A stretch of DNA of 37,568 nt from Lachnospiraceae bacterium (GTDB lineage Bacteria > Bacillota > Clostridia > Lachnospirales > Lachnospiraceae). Shown one piece after another: positions 23,698-32,431 of this stretch; the stretch's first letter is position 1; every line of letters begins with the position of its first letter. The notes under the pieces are model-generated. The model made no database searches. It had not been told where the DNA came from and saw only the letters and a program-made list of their open reading frames with translations. The stretch covers positions 1-37,568 of the forward strand of contig JAFUFL010000025.1 in the NCBI GenBank assembly GCA_017469935.1, written 5' to 3'. The position numbers and the translations under genes are program-made.

Positions 23698-25092
23698 ATG
23701 GACAAGAACATCAAGATCTGTATTATCGGCGGAGGCCCGGCAGGCCTCTCCGCAGGCATGTATCTGGAGCAGAAGGGTTACGAGAACTACACTATCCTCG
23801 AGAAGAACGACCGCGTCGGCGGAAAGTGCTGGTCTCCCTATTACAACGGACGCCGCTATGAGATGGGCGCGATCATGGGTGTTCCGTCCTACTACGCGGT
23901 ACACGATGTCGAGGAGTTCTGCGGCATCACCCACGACGGCCCGAAGCTCAACCGCAACTACAAGAACAGACTGGGCCAGGTCATAGAGCCCTTTGAGCCC
24001 AAGAAGAATATCAAGAAGATCCCGCGCCTTCTCAAGATGAAGAAGCAGCTTAAGAAATTCGGCGAGCTCCTTGAGACCAAATATAAGGGATATGATATCA
24101 ACGGCCACCGCGGCGTAGCGGAGGGACGCTACGAGGGATTCTCCGCAGCCAGTGCCAAAAGAGAGCCCGTCAGCGGCGTAAACCCCAACCTCAAGGACCT
24201 GGCGCTTCCTTTCAAGAAATTCTGCGAGATCAACGGCGTAGAGCTGGTGCAGGACATCTGGATCGGCCCCTTCACGTCTTTCGGCTATGGATATTTTGAC
24301 GAGATTCCCGCGGCTTATGTCCTGAAGTATCTGGATTTCCAGACCTGCATGAACTTCGTCAAGATCAACCTCTGGACATGGAAGAACGGAACGCAGTTCA
24401 TCTGGGAGTCCTTAAACGACCACCTCAAGAATCCGGCCAGACTTAACAGCAAGATCGACAAGGTCGAGAGAAAAGACGGCAAGGTCTATGTGACCGTGAA
24501 CGGCGAAGTCGAGGAATACGACAAGATCATCGTCACTTCTCCTCTCTATGTGCCTCGGAAAGAGAACAGAGACGACGGACTGGTCGGCATGGTGGACTAT
24601 TTTGACGCGCGCACGGACGAGAAGAAGCTCTTCTCCCAGATCGAGTACGAGCGCTATGACGTGCTGGCCGTCGAGACCAAGCCGGAAGACCATCCCGAGA
24701 TCTCCTACTATGTATTCGACAACATGGTCCCCAAGAGACTGGGCCATCTGATGGTTTACTACCGCCGCTGGAGAGACACGGTGGACCAGGTCATCACGAC
24801 CTATGCGCTCCGCAAACATAAGAAAATGGAAGAGGTTCCCTATGAAAAGTGCAGAGCCAGAGTTCTCAAGGACCTGGAGGTCATGGGCAACCCTGCTGCC
24901 AACGTCGTAAACGAGTGGAGCGTCTACTACTTCCCGCACGTGTTCACGAACGCTTACAGGGACGGCTGGTATGACAAAGTAGAGGCGATGCAGGGCAAGT
25001 ACGACACCTACTATGCGGGCGAGATCATGAGCTTCGGCGACATGGACGAGACCTGCGAGTACTCCCGCGAGCTGGTGGAGAGATTCTTCTGA
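23698..25092 (+). CDS. FAD-dependent polyunsaturated fatty acid isomerase homologue (PAI-like linoleate isomerase)
   Basis: This 464-residue flavoprotein of the amine-oxidase fold has an FAD motif GGGPAGLSAGMYLEQKG (Gly 11-13-16). I recognise a closely similar pattern to the linoleate isomerase (PAI) of Cutibacterium (Propionibacterium) acnes, which makes trans-10,cis-12 conjugated linoleic acid. The shared phrases are RRYEMGAIMGVPSY (about 54-67), LLETKYKGYDINGH, SFGYGYFDEIPAAYVLKYLDF, RLGHLMVYYRRW and YYAGEIMSFGDMDE near the end. Similarity runs along the whole length and the length is alike. No signal peptide or membrane segment is seen. It is first in an operon with two redox genes. Isomerisation of a free unsaturated fatty acid is the best guess; a desaturase/oxidase role or another lipid substrate remains possible. 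Confidence 0.82.
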   Translation: MDKNIKICIIGGGPAGLSAGMYLEQKGYENYTILEKNDRVGGKCWSPYYNGRRYEMGAIMGVPSYYAVHDVEEFCGITHDGPKLNRNYKNRLGQVIEPFEPKKNIKKIPRLLKMKKQLKKFGELLETKYKGYDINGHRGVAEGRYEGFSAASAKREPVSGVNPNLKDLALPFKKFCEINGVELVQDIWIGPFTSFGYGYFDEIPAAYVLKYLDFQTCMNFVKINLWTWKNGTQFIWESLNDHLKNPARLNSKIDKVERKDGKVYVTVNGEVEEYDKIIVTSPLYVPRKENRDDGLVGMVDYFDARTDEKKLFSQIEYERYDVLAVETKPEDHPEISYYVFDNMVPKRLGHLMVYYRRWRDTVDQVITTYALRKHKKMEEVPYEKCRARVLKDLEVMGNPAANVVNEWSVYYFPHVFTNAYRDGWYDKVEAMQGKYDTYYAGEIMSFGDMDETCEYSRELVERFF

Positions 25093-25156
25093 TTTGTCCC
25101 GGGCGGACCTGAGGAGACTCTTTCACAGTGAATGACATCACAGGAGACAATCGATT

Positions 25157-26689
25157 ATGAAATTTTACAAAGATCATTATGACGTGATCGTGATCGGAGG
25201 GGCCCTGGCGGGCCTCTCCTCCGCGCTCATGCTGGCCGATAAGGGGCTGGATGTGCTCGTGCTCGAGCGCCACAACCTGCCCGGCGGCATCGCCACGAGC
25301 TTTGTCCGCGGCGGTATAGAGATCGAGGCGGCGCTTCACGAGATGATGTCCATAGGTCCGAAGAACAATCGGCTCAAGGTAGGCAAGTTCTTCGACGACA
25401 TGGGCGTCGATATTGACTGGCTGCAGGTGCCGGAATGTTACCACGCCAGCCTTCCCGGCCTGGAAGTTACTTTGCACCCGGGCCTGGAGCGGTTTTCCCG
25501 CGAGATCGACGAGCAGGTGCCGGGCACCTATGACAAAGTATTGAAACTCCTGAAGCTCTGCGACACGGTCTTTAACAGCGTCAATGAGCTCTCCATTCAT
25601 CCCATGAGCAAGCCGCAGATGCTCCTTAAGCACGAGGCGTTCGTCAAGACGGCGGGCTATTCCACCAAGGAAGTGCTCGACACTTTTGACCTGCCGCAGA
25701 AGGCGCTGGATCTTCTGGCGCCCTACTGGATCTATGTCGGCAGCGGTTTCTCGGATCTTCCCTTCACCATCTATTCCGTCCTGATGGCGGATTACGTGGG
25801 CTACGGTTCCATGATCCCCAAGAAGCTCAGCCATGAGATGAGCCTGAAGATGGCGGAGCGCGCCGAAGAGATGGGCGTGCAGATCGAGTACCGCCAGCAT
25901 GTGGACAAGATCCTGGTGGAGAACGGGCGGGCCTACGGCGTGCGCACGGCGCGCGGCGACGAGATCCACGCGGACTACGTGATCTCCTCCGCTTATCCCA
26001 ACAAGGTATACACCAGCATGATCGAGCCTCTGCGTGAAGTGCCGGCAGAAGCCACCAAGATGGTCAACGGCAGGCGCCTGTCGCTGACTGCCTTCTCGGT
26101 CATCCTGATCCTGGACAAGCCGGCCGAGGAGCTGAATATTAAGGATTACAGCATCTTCCGCGGCGACACCATGGACACGGATGTGCTCTATGAGAACCTG
26201 GCGGGCCTTGGCCCTTACAGATATCTGACCTGCATCTGCCACAATTACGGCAATCCCGGCGTGACGCCGGAGGGCACCTGCTCCTTCAGCGTGACGGTGC
26301 TCCCGCGCGTGGACGGTTGGAAGACTGTCAAGGCGGAAGACTATGACCGCGTCAAGCACGAAGTGGCCAAGCAGCTGATCGACGACATGTCGGACTATTT
26401 TGGCGTAAATCTTCTGGACCATGTGCTGGAGTGCGTCATCGAGACGCCCATGACCATAGCCCACTACACAGGGGCCTGGAACGGCTGCATCTACGGCTAC
26501 GCGCACACCATGGAGGACCACATCGTCGCAAGGCTCCAGACGGCGGAAGCGGAGCGCTTTATAGAGGGGCTTGAGTTTGCGGGCGCCCACGCCATCTCCG
26601 GAGACGGCATGGGACCGGCGGTGACCAACGGAAGAAAAGCCGCCAAGAATATACTGGATGACATTGCGGCTAGAAAGGAGGCAAACTGA
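25157..26689 (+). CDS. CrtI/RetSat-like FAD oxidoreductase (candidate fatty acid or polyene saturase)
   Basis: This 510-residue flavoprotein of the phytoene desaturase family has an N-terminal dinucleotide motif VIVIGGALAGLSSALMLADKG (Gly 14, Ala 16, Gly 19; the middle Gly is replaced). It also has LPGGIATSFVRGGIEIEAALHEM and a C-terminal FAD-closing segment AISGDGMGPAVTNGRKAAKNIL. Relatives desaturate carotenoids or saturate retinol (RetSat), so double-bond oxidation or reduction is the likely chemistry. No other carotenoid gene is present. It lies 64 bases after the isomerase-like gene and touches the reductase gene that follows (TGATG), so the three are one operon. Reduction of the isomerised acid is inferred. 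Confidence 0.8.
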   Translation: MKFYKDHYDVIVIGGALAGLSSALMLADKGLDVLVLERHNLPGGIATSFVRGGIEIEAALHEMMSIGPKNNRLKVGKFFDDMGVDIDWLQVPECYHASLPGLEVTLHPGLERFSREIDEQVPGTYDKVLKLLKLCDTVFNSVNELSIHPMSKPQMLLKHEAFVKTAGYSTKEVLDTFDLPQKALDLLAPYWIYVGSGFSDLPFTIYSVLMADYVGYGSMIPKKLSHEMSLKMAERAEEMGVQIEYRQHVDKILVENGRAYGVRTARGDEIHADYVISSAYPNKVYTSMIEPLREVPAEATKMVNGRRLSLTAFSVILILDKPAEELNIKDYSIFRGDTMDTDVLYENLAGLGPYRYLTCICHNYGNPGVTPEGTCSFSVTVLPRVDGWKTVKAEDYDRVKHEVAKQLIDDMSDYFGVNLLDHVLECVIETPMTIAHYTGAWNGCIYGYAHTMEDHIVARLQTAEAERFIEGLEFAGAHAISGDGMGPAVTNGRKAAKNILDDIAARKEAN

Positions 26690-27879
26690 TGAAAGTCAAA
26701 AATTTCTTAGCGGACGTCAGCGGAGCCTCCCGCGTCACGGCGGCGCGCATGATGGCGTTTGACGCCGCTTCGCCCGCGCTCACGGACGTGGACCCGATCG
26801 GAAATGTCTCAAGAGAGTGGCACCCCGGCCCGATCGAACTTGTGGTAACCGGGATTAAGCCCGCCTGCAAGACGGCCAAGACCATCCGCTTCGAGCGCAC
26901 GGACGGCAAAAAATTGCCCTTCTTCTATGCGGGACAGTACATTGTGCTCGACTTCAAGATCGGCGAGAGCCTGATCTCCAGGCCCTATTCCATTTCTTCC
27001 GCGCCTTATGAGGCCAGGGCGGACAAGCCCTTCGTGGAGATCACGGTCAGAAGATCCAAGGGCGACGGCTTTATCTGCGACTATGTCAACGATGAGCTTA
27101 AAGTCGGCGATATTTTGACAGGGACCATGGGACTGGGGCAGTTCTACTACGAGCCGCTGCGCGATGCAAAGCATGTAGTGGCACTGGCCGGCGGCGTCGG
27201 CATCACGCCTTTCGCCTCCATGGCCAAGGAAGTGGTGAACGGGACGCTGGACATCGACCTGACGATCCTCTACGGATCGGCCTCCTCGGACGATATCGTC
27301 ATGAAGGAGGAGCTGGAAGCGCTGGACGGTGCCTGCGATAAGCTGCACATCGTGCATGTGCTCAGCGGCGACGAGCCCGGCTGGACCGGCGAGAAAGGGT
27401 TCCTGACGGCGGAACTCATCAAAAAGTATTCGGCGGAGGATACGACGTACTTTATCTGCGGGCCGCAGGTGATGTACACCTTCCTGCGCGGTGAAGTCGC
27501 AAAGCTGGACGTTCCCAAAAGGCGCGTGCGCTTTGAGGTCTTCGGGCAGGTCAAAGACATCGCTGTCTATGAGGGCTATCCCCGCGACCTGCGAGATGAG
27601 ACCTTCGAACTTACCGTGGTGCGCGGCATCAGCGAGGTAAAGATTCCCGCGAAAGCCTGCGAGAGCATTGTCGTGGCGCTTGAGCGCGCCGGCATCCGCA
27701 TCGAGACCGGCTGCCGCAGCGGCGAGTGCGGATTCTGCAGGACCAAGGTGCTGTCTGGCGACTACTTCGTCTGCCCGGAGGGCGATGGCAGGAGAGAGGC
27801 GGATAAGGACTTCAATTACGTGCATGCGTGCGCGGCGTATCCGCTGTCGGATATGAAGATCAAGATCCCGATTTTGTAA
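26689..27879 (+). CDS. FNR-type flavin reductase fused to a 2Fe-2S ferredoxin domain
   Basis: This 396-residue electron-transfer protein takes electrons from NAD(P)H to a flavin and a 2Fe-2S centre. After about 40 residues without clear similarity comes the FAD domain with RPYSISSAP (98-106), then the nucleotide domain with GGVGITPFASMAKE (from 168) and FICGPQVMYTFL. The plant-type ferredoxin follows with CRSGECGFC (342-350) and a fourth Cys in VHACAAYP (about 380). The start overlaps the previous stop (TGATG), so production is coupled to the CrtI/RetSat-like enzyme, which is its most likely partner. NADH or NADPH preference is not evident. A terminator follows closely. Confidence 0.87.
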   Translation: MKVKNFLADVSGASRVTAARMMAFDAASPALTDVDPIGNVSREWHPGPIELVVTGIKPACKTAKTIRFERTDGKKLPFFYAGQYIVLDFKIGESLISRPYSISSAPYEARADKPFVEITVRRSKGDGFICDYVNDELKVGDILTGTMGLGQFYYEPLRDAKHVVALAGGVGITPFASMAKEVVNGTLDIDLTILYGSASSDDIVMKEELEALDGACDKLHIVHVLSGDEPGWTGEKGFLTAELIKKYSAEDTTYFICGPQVMYTFLRGEVAKLDVPKRRVRFEVFGQVKDIAVYEGYPRDLRDETFELTVVRGISEVKIPAKACESIVVALERAGIRIETGCRSGECGFCRTKVLSGDYFVCPEGDGRREADKDFNYVHACAAYPLSDMKIKIPIL

Positions 27880-27885
27880 AATAAG

Positions 27886-27919
27886 AAACCCGGGCTCTTT
27901 GTATAGAGTCCGGGTTTTT
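27886..27919. terminator. Bidirectional terminator between convergent operons
   Basis: AAACCCGGGCTCT / AGAGTCCGGGTTT (one G-T pair) around TTGTAT, followed by TTTTTAAA on the plus strand. On the minus strand TTTCTTATTTT follows. Confidence 0.85.
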
Positions 27920-27939
27920 AAATCCTTGTGTTAAATGTG

Positions 27940-28908
27940 TCAGGCGGCAGTTTGCTGATATTCCCTGGCACTCTTCATAATGAGGTACGGGATCAGTGTG
28001 AGGCCGATGAACACCATGCCAAATCGGGAAATGAGGTTTCCCCAGTGTCCGCCAAGGGCGGGGATGATGGTGGCCTTCTCAAAGTATGCCTTCCAGATGA
28101 ATAAAAGCGCGACGGAGACGCCGGCCTGGATCGGAAGATTTTTGTATCCGACCGGGATCTCATAGTGGATGTAGTGGCGCTCCACATAACTTCCGAGAAG
28201 AAGGCCCAGGAAAGCTCCACAGGCTTTGAAGCAGTCGTTCATCATTTTCTGCGGGTCGACCAGAAGTTTACCGTCCACATAGTCCATCGGATAGGGCTTG
28301 ACCTGGACATAGATCAAAACAGCGACCACTACCAGGATGCCGACAAGTGTGAGGATATCGTAGGTTTTCTCGTTATCGCCGATCGCCTGGCTTGCCTTTC
28401 TCACGATAAGGATCATAACAATACCTTCTGTGAGGCCGACAAGGACGTCCTGCGGAGTGTGGACGCCGAGGAAGTTTCTTGAAAAACCGGTCAGCAGGAT
28501 ACAGATGATACAGATGACGGCGAGCCATCTTCGCTTACTCCATTGGTTCTCGACGACACTTCCATAGAGGGAAGAAGCCGATACGGTGTGTCCGCTCGGG
28601 AAAGAATAGCCGGTGGCGGCCACCTTAGAATCCCCTGCGGGCTCGATCAGGTCCGAGCGGATCCAGGGGCGGTAAGCACAAACCGTGAGTTTGACGACTC
28701 CGTTCAGGAGATCCGCGCCGAGATAGGAAGTAAGAATTCGATAGCCCCATTTCTTACTTACGCACAGAAAGATCAAAAAAGGGAGAAAGGGAAGGACGTC
28801 GACAGCGACCTTGCTCATCCCGTTAAAAAACTCATCAAAAATACCGCCTGTTGCCAATCTCAGGTTCTGCAGAAACAACAGGTATTGCAAATCAATTCCA
28901 ATTTCCAT
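27940..28908 (-). CDS. PAP2-family membrane phosphatase
   Basis: This 322-residue membrane enzyme dephosphorylates phospholipid- or isoprenoid-type pyrophosphates outside the membrane. The three family motifs are complete: KLTVCAYRP (73-81), PSGH (104-107) and SRNFLGVHTPQD (143-154, with catalytic His 150 and Asp 154). Several hydrophobic segments lie around them, and a C-terminal extension of about 130 residues has more membrane segments, longer than in simple PgpB/BcrC proteins. ATG has GGAG 6 bases ahead and starts 26 bases after the stop of the oxidoreductase, so they share an operon. The actual lipid substrate is unknown; a link to the fatty acid genes is only by position. Confidence 0.85.
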   Translation of the reverse strand: MEIGIDLQYLLFLQNLRLATGGIFDEFFNGMSKVAVDVLPFLPFLIFLCVSKKWGYRILTSYLGADLLNGVVKLTVCAYRPWIRSDLIEPAGDSKVAATGYSFPSGHTVSASSLYGSVVENQWSKRRWLAVICIICILLTGFSRNFLGVHTPQDVLVGLTEGIVMILIVRKASQAIGDNEKTYDILTLVGILVVVAVLIYVQVKPYPMDYVDGKLLVDPQKMMNDCFKACGAFLGLLLGSYVERHYIHYEIPVGYKNLPIQAGVSVALLFIWKAYFEKATIIPALGGHWGNLISRFGMVFIGLTLIPYLIMKSAREYQQTAA

Positions 28909-28933
28909 TATTTACTCCATTTTGTATTGTTTA

Positions 28934-31780
28934 TCAGTTTGTCTGTTCAGTCGGGTAATCGGATTTTCCGGTCACCTTTGTCTTGAGGATCTTGAATCCT
29001 CTCTTTAATGCATAGGGTGCTACGCATTTTTTCATTTCCTCCGCGGTGTGCATGTCTGCCGCATGAGGAATATCCCTGCTTAGATGGATCGCGTCAAATT
29101 CGCAGCGTGTAGTGCACAGGCCGCAGCCAATGCACTGGTTGAGGTCGACGACAGTCGCGCCGCACTTCAGGCAGCGGTTGGCCTCCGCTTTGACCTGCTC
29201 TTCGGTGAGAGGAAGCCTGAGATCGCGGAAGGTCTCTGCCGCTTTTCCGGGTTTTAAGCCGGGAGCCTGTCGGCCGGCGTTGTCATAGGATTCAACGCGG
29301 ATATCGGTGCGGTCGAGCTCGATGAATTCGCGCAGATCGCGGCCGATAGTCAAGGACTGGCCGGGGTGGACGAAGCGGTTGATGGAGACCATGCCTTCCT
29401 TGCCGTCTGCGATGGCGTCAATAGCGAACTTCGCGCCGTGATAGATATCGCCGCCGACGAATATGTCAGGCTCATTGGTCTGGTAAGTAGTCGGATTGGC
29501 CATTGCCGCTCCGTTCCCGCGAAGCTGTACGTTGGTGCCATCGAGCAGGCCGCCCCAGTCGGCGGACTGACCGATCGCCATCAAAATATTGCTGCAGGGA
29601 ACAGTGATGGTCTCATTCTCGTCGTAGACAGGTGCGAAGCGATGATTTCCGTCGAAGACGGAGACACATTTCTTGAAGACGATCGCCGTGACTTTGCCGT
29701 TCTCGGAGAGCACCTCTTTGGGCCCCCATCCGTTCATGATGGTGATGCCTTCTTCTTCCACTTCCGCGATCTCGTCTTCGGCCGCGGGCATTTCCTGTCT
29801 GGACTCGAGGCAGAGCATTGTGATTTTGCCATCTGTTACGCGAAGTGCCGTGCGAGCCACATCTGCCGCCACATTGCCGCCGCCGACCACTACGACATCG
29901 CCGCTAAGCCGCACGGAATTATCCTGATTGACACGGCGAAGGAAATCGACGCCTGTTACCACGCCTTCCGCGGATTCGCCGGGCACGCCGGCAAGTCTTC
30001 CGCTCTGAAGGCCGATGGCAATGTAGAAGGCCTTGAAACCTCGGTCACGCAGCTCCTGAATCGTTACGTCTTTACCGACTTCCACGCCGCACTCTATTTT
30101 GGCGCCCATGCGCTTAATGATCTCAATTTCTGCCTCCACGACGTCTTTTTCAAGGCGGAAGGAGGGAATGCCGTTCATGAGCATTCCGCCGGGACGGTTC
30201 TCGCGCTCGAAGACCGTGACAGGATATCCTTCAGTGCGCAGGTAATAAGCGGCACTGAGGCCTGCCGGGCCTGCCCCGATGACAGCAATGGGATAGTCAT
30301 CCCACTGTTTGCCTTCGCCGTTCTCGCAGACGGGCAGGTACTGCGCGAGTTCATCCGAAGCGGTTCCTTCCTTTACAAGTTCCAGCTCGCGAAGAGCGAG
30401 GAATTTCTTGATCTCATCGATGGCGACCGGCTGGTCAATAAGCCCGCGGGTGCAGCGGTCCTCGCAGCGGCGGTTGCAGATCGCTCCGCAGACTGCCGGG
30501 AAAGGATTATCCTGGCGGATGAGCCTGAGGGCTTCCTGATAGCGGCCCTCCGCAGCCATCTTTATATAGCCCTGGACTGCCAGGTGCGCGGGACATGCCG
30601 TCTTGCAGGGGGATGTGCCTGTGTCGTAGCAGTTGATCTTGTTGTGGTCGCGGTAATCGGGATCCCACTTGTCTTCGCCCCAGATGTGGTCATCGGGAAG
30701 TTCATGCATAGGGTAGACAACCTTGCTGCCGTCGGCCTTGCAGAGCTTCTGGCCCAGCCTTGCCGCGCCGGCGGGACATACTTCCACGCACTTGCCGCAG
30801 GCGACACATTTGGCCGGATCTACGTGTGCGCGGTATGCGCTGCGGGACATGTTGGGCGTATTGAAGAGCTGGGAGGTGCGCAGGCCGTAGCAGCTGCCCG
30901 GAGAGCAGTTGCAGATACCGACGATGCGGTTCGGGCCGTCCAGGTTGGTGATCTGATGGACGTAACCCTTGCGCTCGGCGCGCTCCAGGATCTCTTTAAC
31001 TTCTTCCCGTGTGACGTACTTGGCGTCCTTGCCGGAAGTGACGAGAAACTCCGCGATATCGCCTACACCGATGCACATGTGGCCCTCTATATCGCCTACG
31101 CCCTCGCCGCGGATGCGCTGAGCTTTGCGGCAAGCACATACCATTGTACAAAAAGTGTCATATTTGTCAAGCCAGTGGGAGAGGTGCTCCACGCTGACGG
31201 AGGTGGAAGCGGTGTCGATGGCCTTTTCCACCGGAATGACGTGCATACCGATGCCCGCGCCTCCGGGAGGGACGAGCTTGGCGGCCAGCTCCAGAGGCTC
31301 CTGGGGAGCCAGGTTGAACATGGTCGCGACTTCCGGATGCAGATCGGGGAGCGTCTTGTGCTCGACCATGTACTCGCCGGAGCCGACGACCCACTTGGGC
31401 ACCAGATACTGGATGTGATGGTCTTCGTTGTCGCGATTCTGCTCCAAAATACCGATCCACAACAGGTGGTCGATGATCTTCTGGGCTTTCTTAACGCTGA
31501 TGTGGTTGCGCTGCGCCAGTTCGGCGGTGGTCAGCCCCACGCGGCGCTTCTTGAAACTGAGCAGAAAAGCGACCTCACGCTTTGTAAGAAGCCGGTCCAG
31601 GATCCAGAAATCCATGTGGTTTTCGTGCATCCCGCCCGGGAGCTTCCTGGGGATATTATCGGTGATCATTCTCGCAAGCTTCATCACCATCTTGCGCTTG
31701 ACCGGGTCATCGCAGTGATGGTCTCTGATCGGATAATCTCTTTCATTGACATGTATTCTCGGATTTACCTCTTTGGGCAT
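28934..31780 (-). CDS. Large FAD/NAD(P) oxidoreductase with several 4Fe-4S clusters (copy 2)
   Basis: This 948-residue paralogue of the protein at 7685-10489 has the same modules in the same order. These are a winged-helix-like N-terminus (LTKREVAFLLSFKKRRVGLTT), Cys region CACRKAQRIRGEG and CNCSPGSC, CVACGKCVEVCPAG, the GltD-type domain (CKTACPAHLAVQGYIKMAAE, CGAICNRRCEDRCTRG), the FAD fold (AVIGAGPAGLSAAYYLRTEG), the NAD(P) fold (VVVGGGNVAADVARTA), and the C-terminal CLKCG...CIGCGLCTTRC. ATG follows AAGGAGG. It differs mainly at the N- and C-termini and in a longer linker before the FAD fold (ELELVKEGTASDELAQ). It lies next to the fatty acid locus and is followed by the PAP2 gene. An electron-supply role is likely; the partner is unknown. 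Confidence 0.85.
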   Translation of the reverse strand: MPKEVNPRIHVNERDYPIRDHHCDDPVKRKMVMKLARMITDNIPRKLPGGMHENHMDFWILDRLLTKREVAFLLSFKKRRVGLTTAELAQRNHISVKKAQKIIDHLLWIGILEQNRDNEDHHIQYLVPKWVVGSGEYMVEHKTLPDLHPEVATMFNLAPQEPLELAAKLVPPGGAGIGMHVIPVEKAIDTASTSVSVEHLSHWLDKYDTFCTMVCACRKAQRIRGEGVGDIEGHMCIGVGDIAEFLVTSGKDAKYVTREEVKEILERAERKGYVHQITNLDGPNRIVGICNCSPGSCYGLRTSQLFNTPNMSRSAYRAHVDPAKCVACGKCVEVCPAGAARLGQKLCKADGSKVVYPMHELPDDHIWGEDKWDPDYRDHNKINCYDTGTSPCKTACPAHLAVQGYIKMAAEGRYQEALRLIRQDNPFPAVCGAICNRRCEDRCTRGLIDQPVAIDEIKKFLALRELELVKEGTASDELAQYLPVCENGEGKQWDDYPIAVIGAGPAGLSAAYYLRTEGYPVTVFERENRPGGMLMNGIPSFRLEKDVVEAEIEIIKRMGAKIECGVEVGKDVTIQELRDRGFKAFYIAIGLQSGRLAGVPGESAEGVVTGVDFLRRVNQDNSVRLSGDVVVVGGGNVAADVARTALRVTDGKITMLCLESRQEMPAAEDEIAEVEEEGITIMNGWGPKEVLSENGKVTAIVFKKCVSVFDGNHRFAPVYDENETITVPCSNILMAIGQSADWGGLLDGTNVQLRGNGAAMANPTTYQTNEPDIFVGGDIYHGAKFAIDAIADGKEGMVSINRFVHPGQSLTIGRDLREFIELDRTDIRVESYDNAGRQAPGLKPGKAAETFRDLRLPLTEEQVKAEANRCLKCGATVVDLNQCIGCGLCTTRCEFDAIHLSRDIPHAADMHTAEEMKKCVAPYALKRGFKILKTKVTGKSDYPTEQTN

Positions 31781-32431
31781 TGCGGAACCTCCTTGTTATG
31801 ACTGAAGTTGTACATGTATTTATTGTACCAAATTGCGGTGTCGTAAGGAATTATTTTGCTGATTGACGGGAAAAAGCTTGCTTTCTTTGCGGGGGAAATC
31901 TGACGAATTGCTGATTTTTCCCATCCCGTTGGGCTGGGATCACACACAGCGCCAGGTAATTGACTGCGTTGGATTATTTGAACACTTTTGCATTCCCTGG
32001 CCTCCATCGCTTTTTCTGATTACCGGTATATAATAAAGAAATCAAGAGAAAATACCTCTGGGTTGGATTAATAGCAAGAACTTTTCCTCGATGGCCCCCA
32101 TAGCAGGCAGTTGTCAATGGTCCTTTATGGAGGCAGCGGCCTTTAAAATGAGCCTTGTGATCCAACGATTCGGAGAACGAGCCTGCTATTTACAGATTTT
32201 TAGCTTCTGCTCTTTTTCCCATGGAGGCAGATTGATCAAATTACCAACCTATAATCCAACTCGCCGGGGCACCACTCCGGCCAAAGAATTCCACCTTGGC
32301 ACAAAACAAGGCTTGTTGCATTAGGTATATTTTTCTGCTAATTTGAACAGTCTCTTTCAGAACAACAAGTAGAAGAAAGCGCGGAACATATGGTAAATTG
32401 AGTTAAGAATAAAGAACTTAGGAGACAGGCC
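31781..32431. other. 650-bp region without a recognised gene
   Basis: This stretch is visibly richer in A+T than its neighbours. It holds the upstream region of the minus-strand oxidoreductase (TACAAT at about 31822-31827 on the minus strand) and of the plus-strand gene at 32432. A TATAAT lies at 32029-32034 on the plus strand without a clear -35. Short frames exist on both strands but none has a ribosome site or family resemblance. It could be the decayed remains of a mobile element or hold a small RNA; I see no direct proof of either. Confidence 0.4.

Noticed and set aside
25025-26590. Antisense frame opposite the CrtI/RetSat-like gene, and a similar one at 26809-27825
   Set aside because: Shadows of well-supported flavoprotein genes; no ribosome site and no domain.
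25157-26689. Carotenoid biosynthesis gene (phytoene desaturase)
   Set aside because: No phytoene synthase or other carotenoid gene is nearby, and the neighbours point to fatty acid chemistry; only the broad CrtI/RetSat family is kept.
29366-31801. Long open frame (811 codons) opposite the second large oxidoreductase
   Set aside because: It is a mirror of codon bias in a G+C-rich gene. The product is low in known motifs, has no ribosome site at its start, and the opposite strand has complete, clear domains.
32091-32324. Small plus-strand frame in the A+T-rich gap
   Set aside because: No ribosome site, no domain, atypical composition; not supported as a gene.
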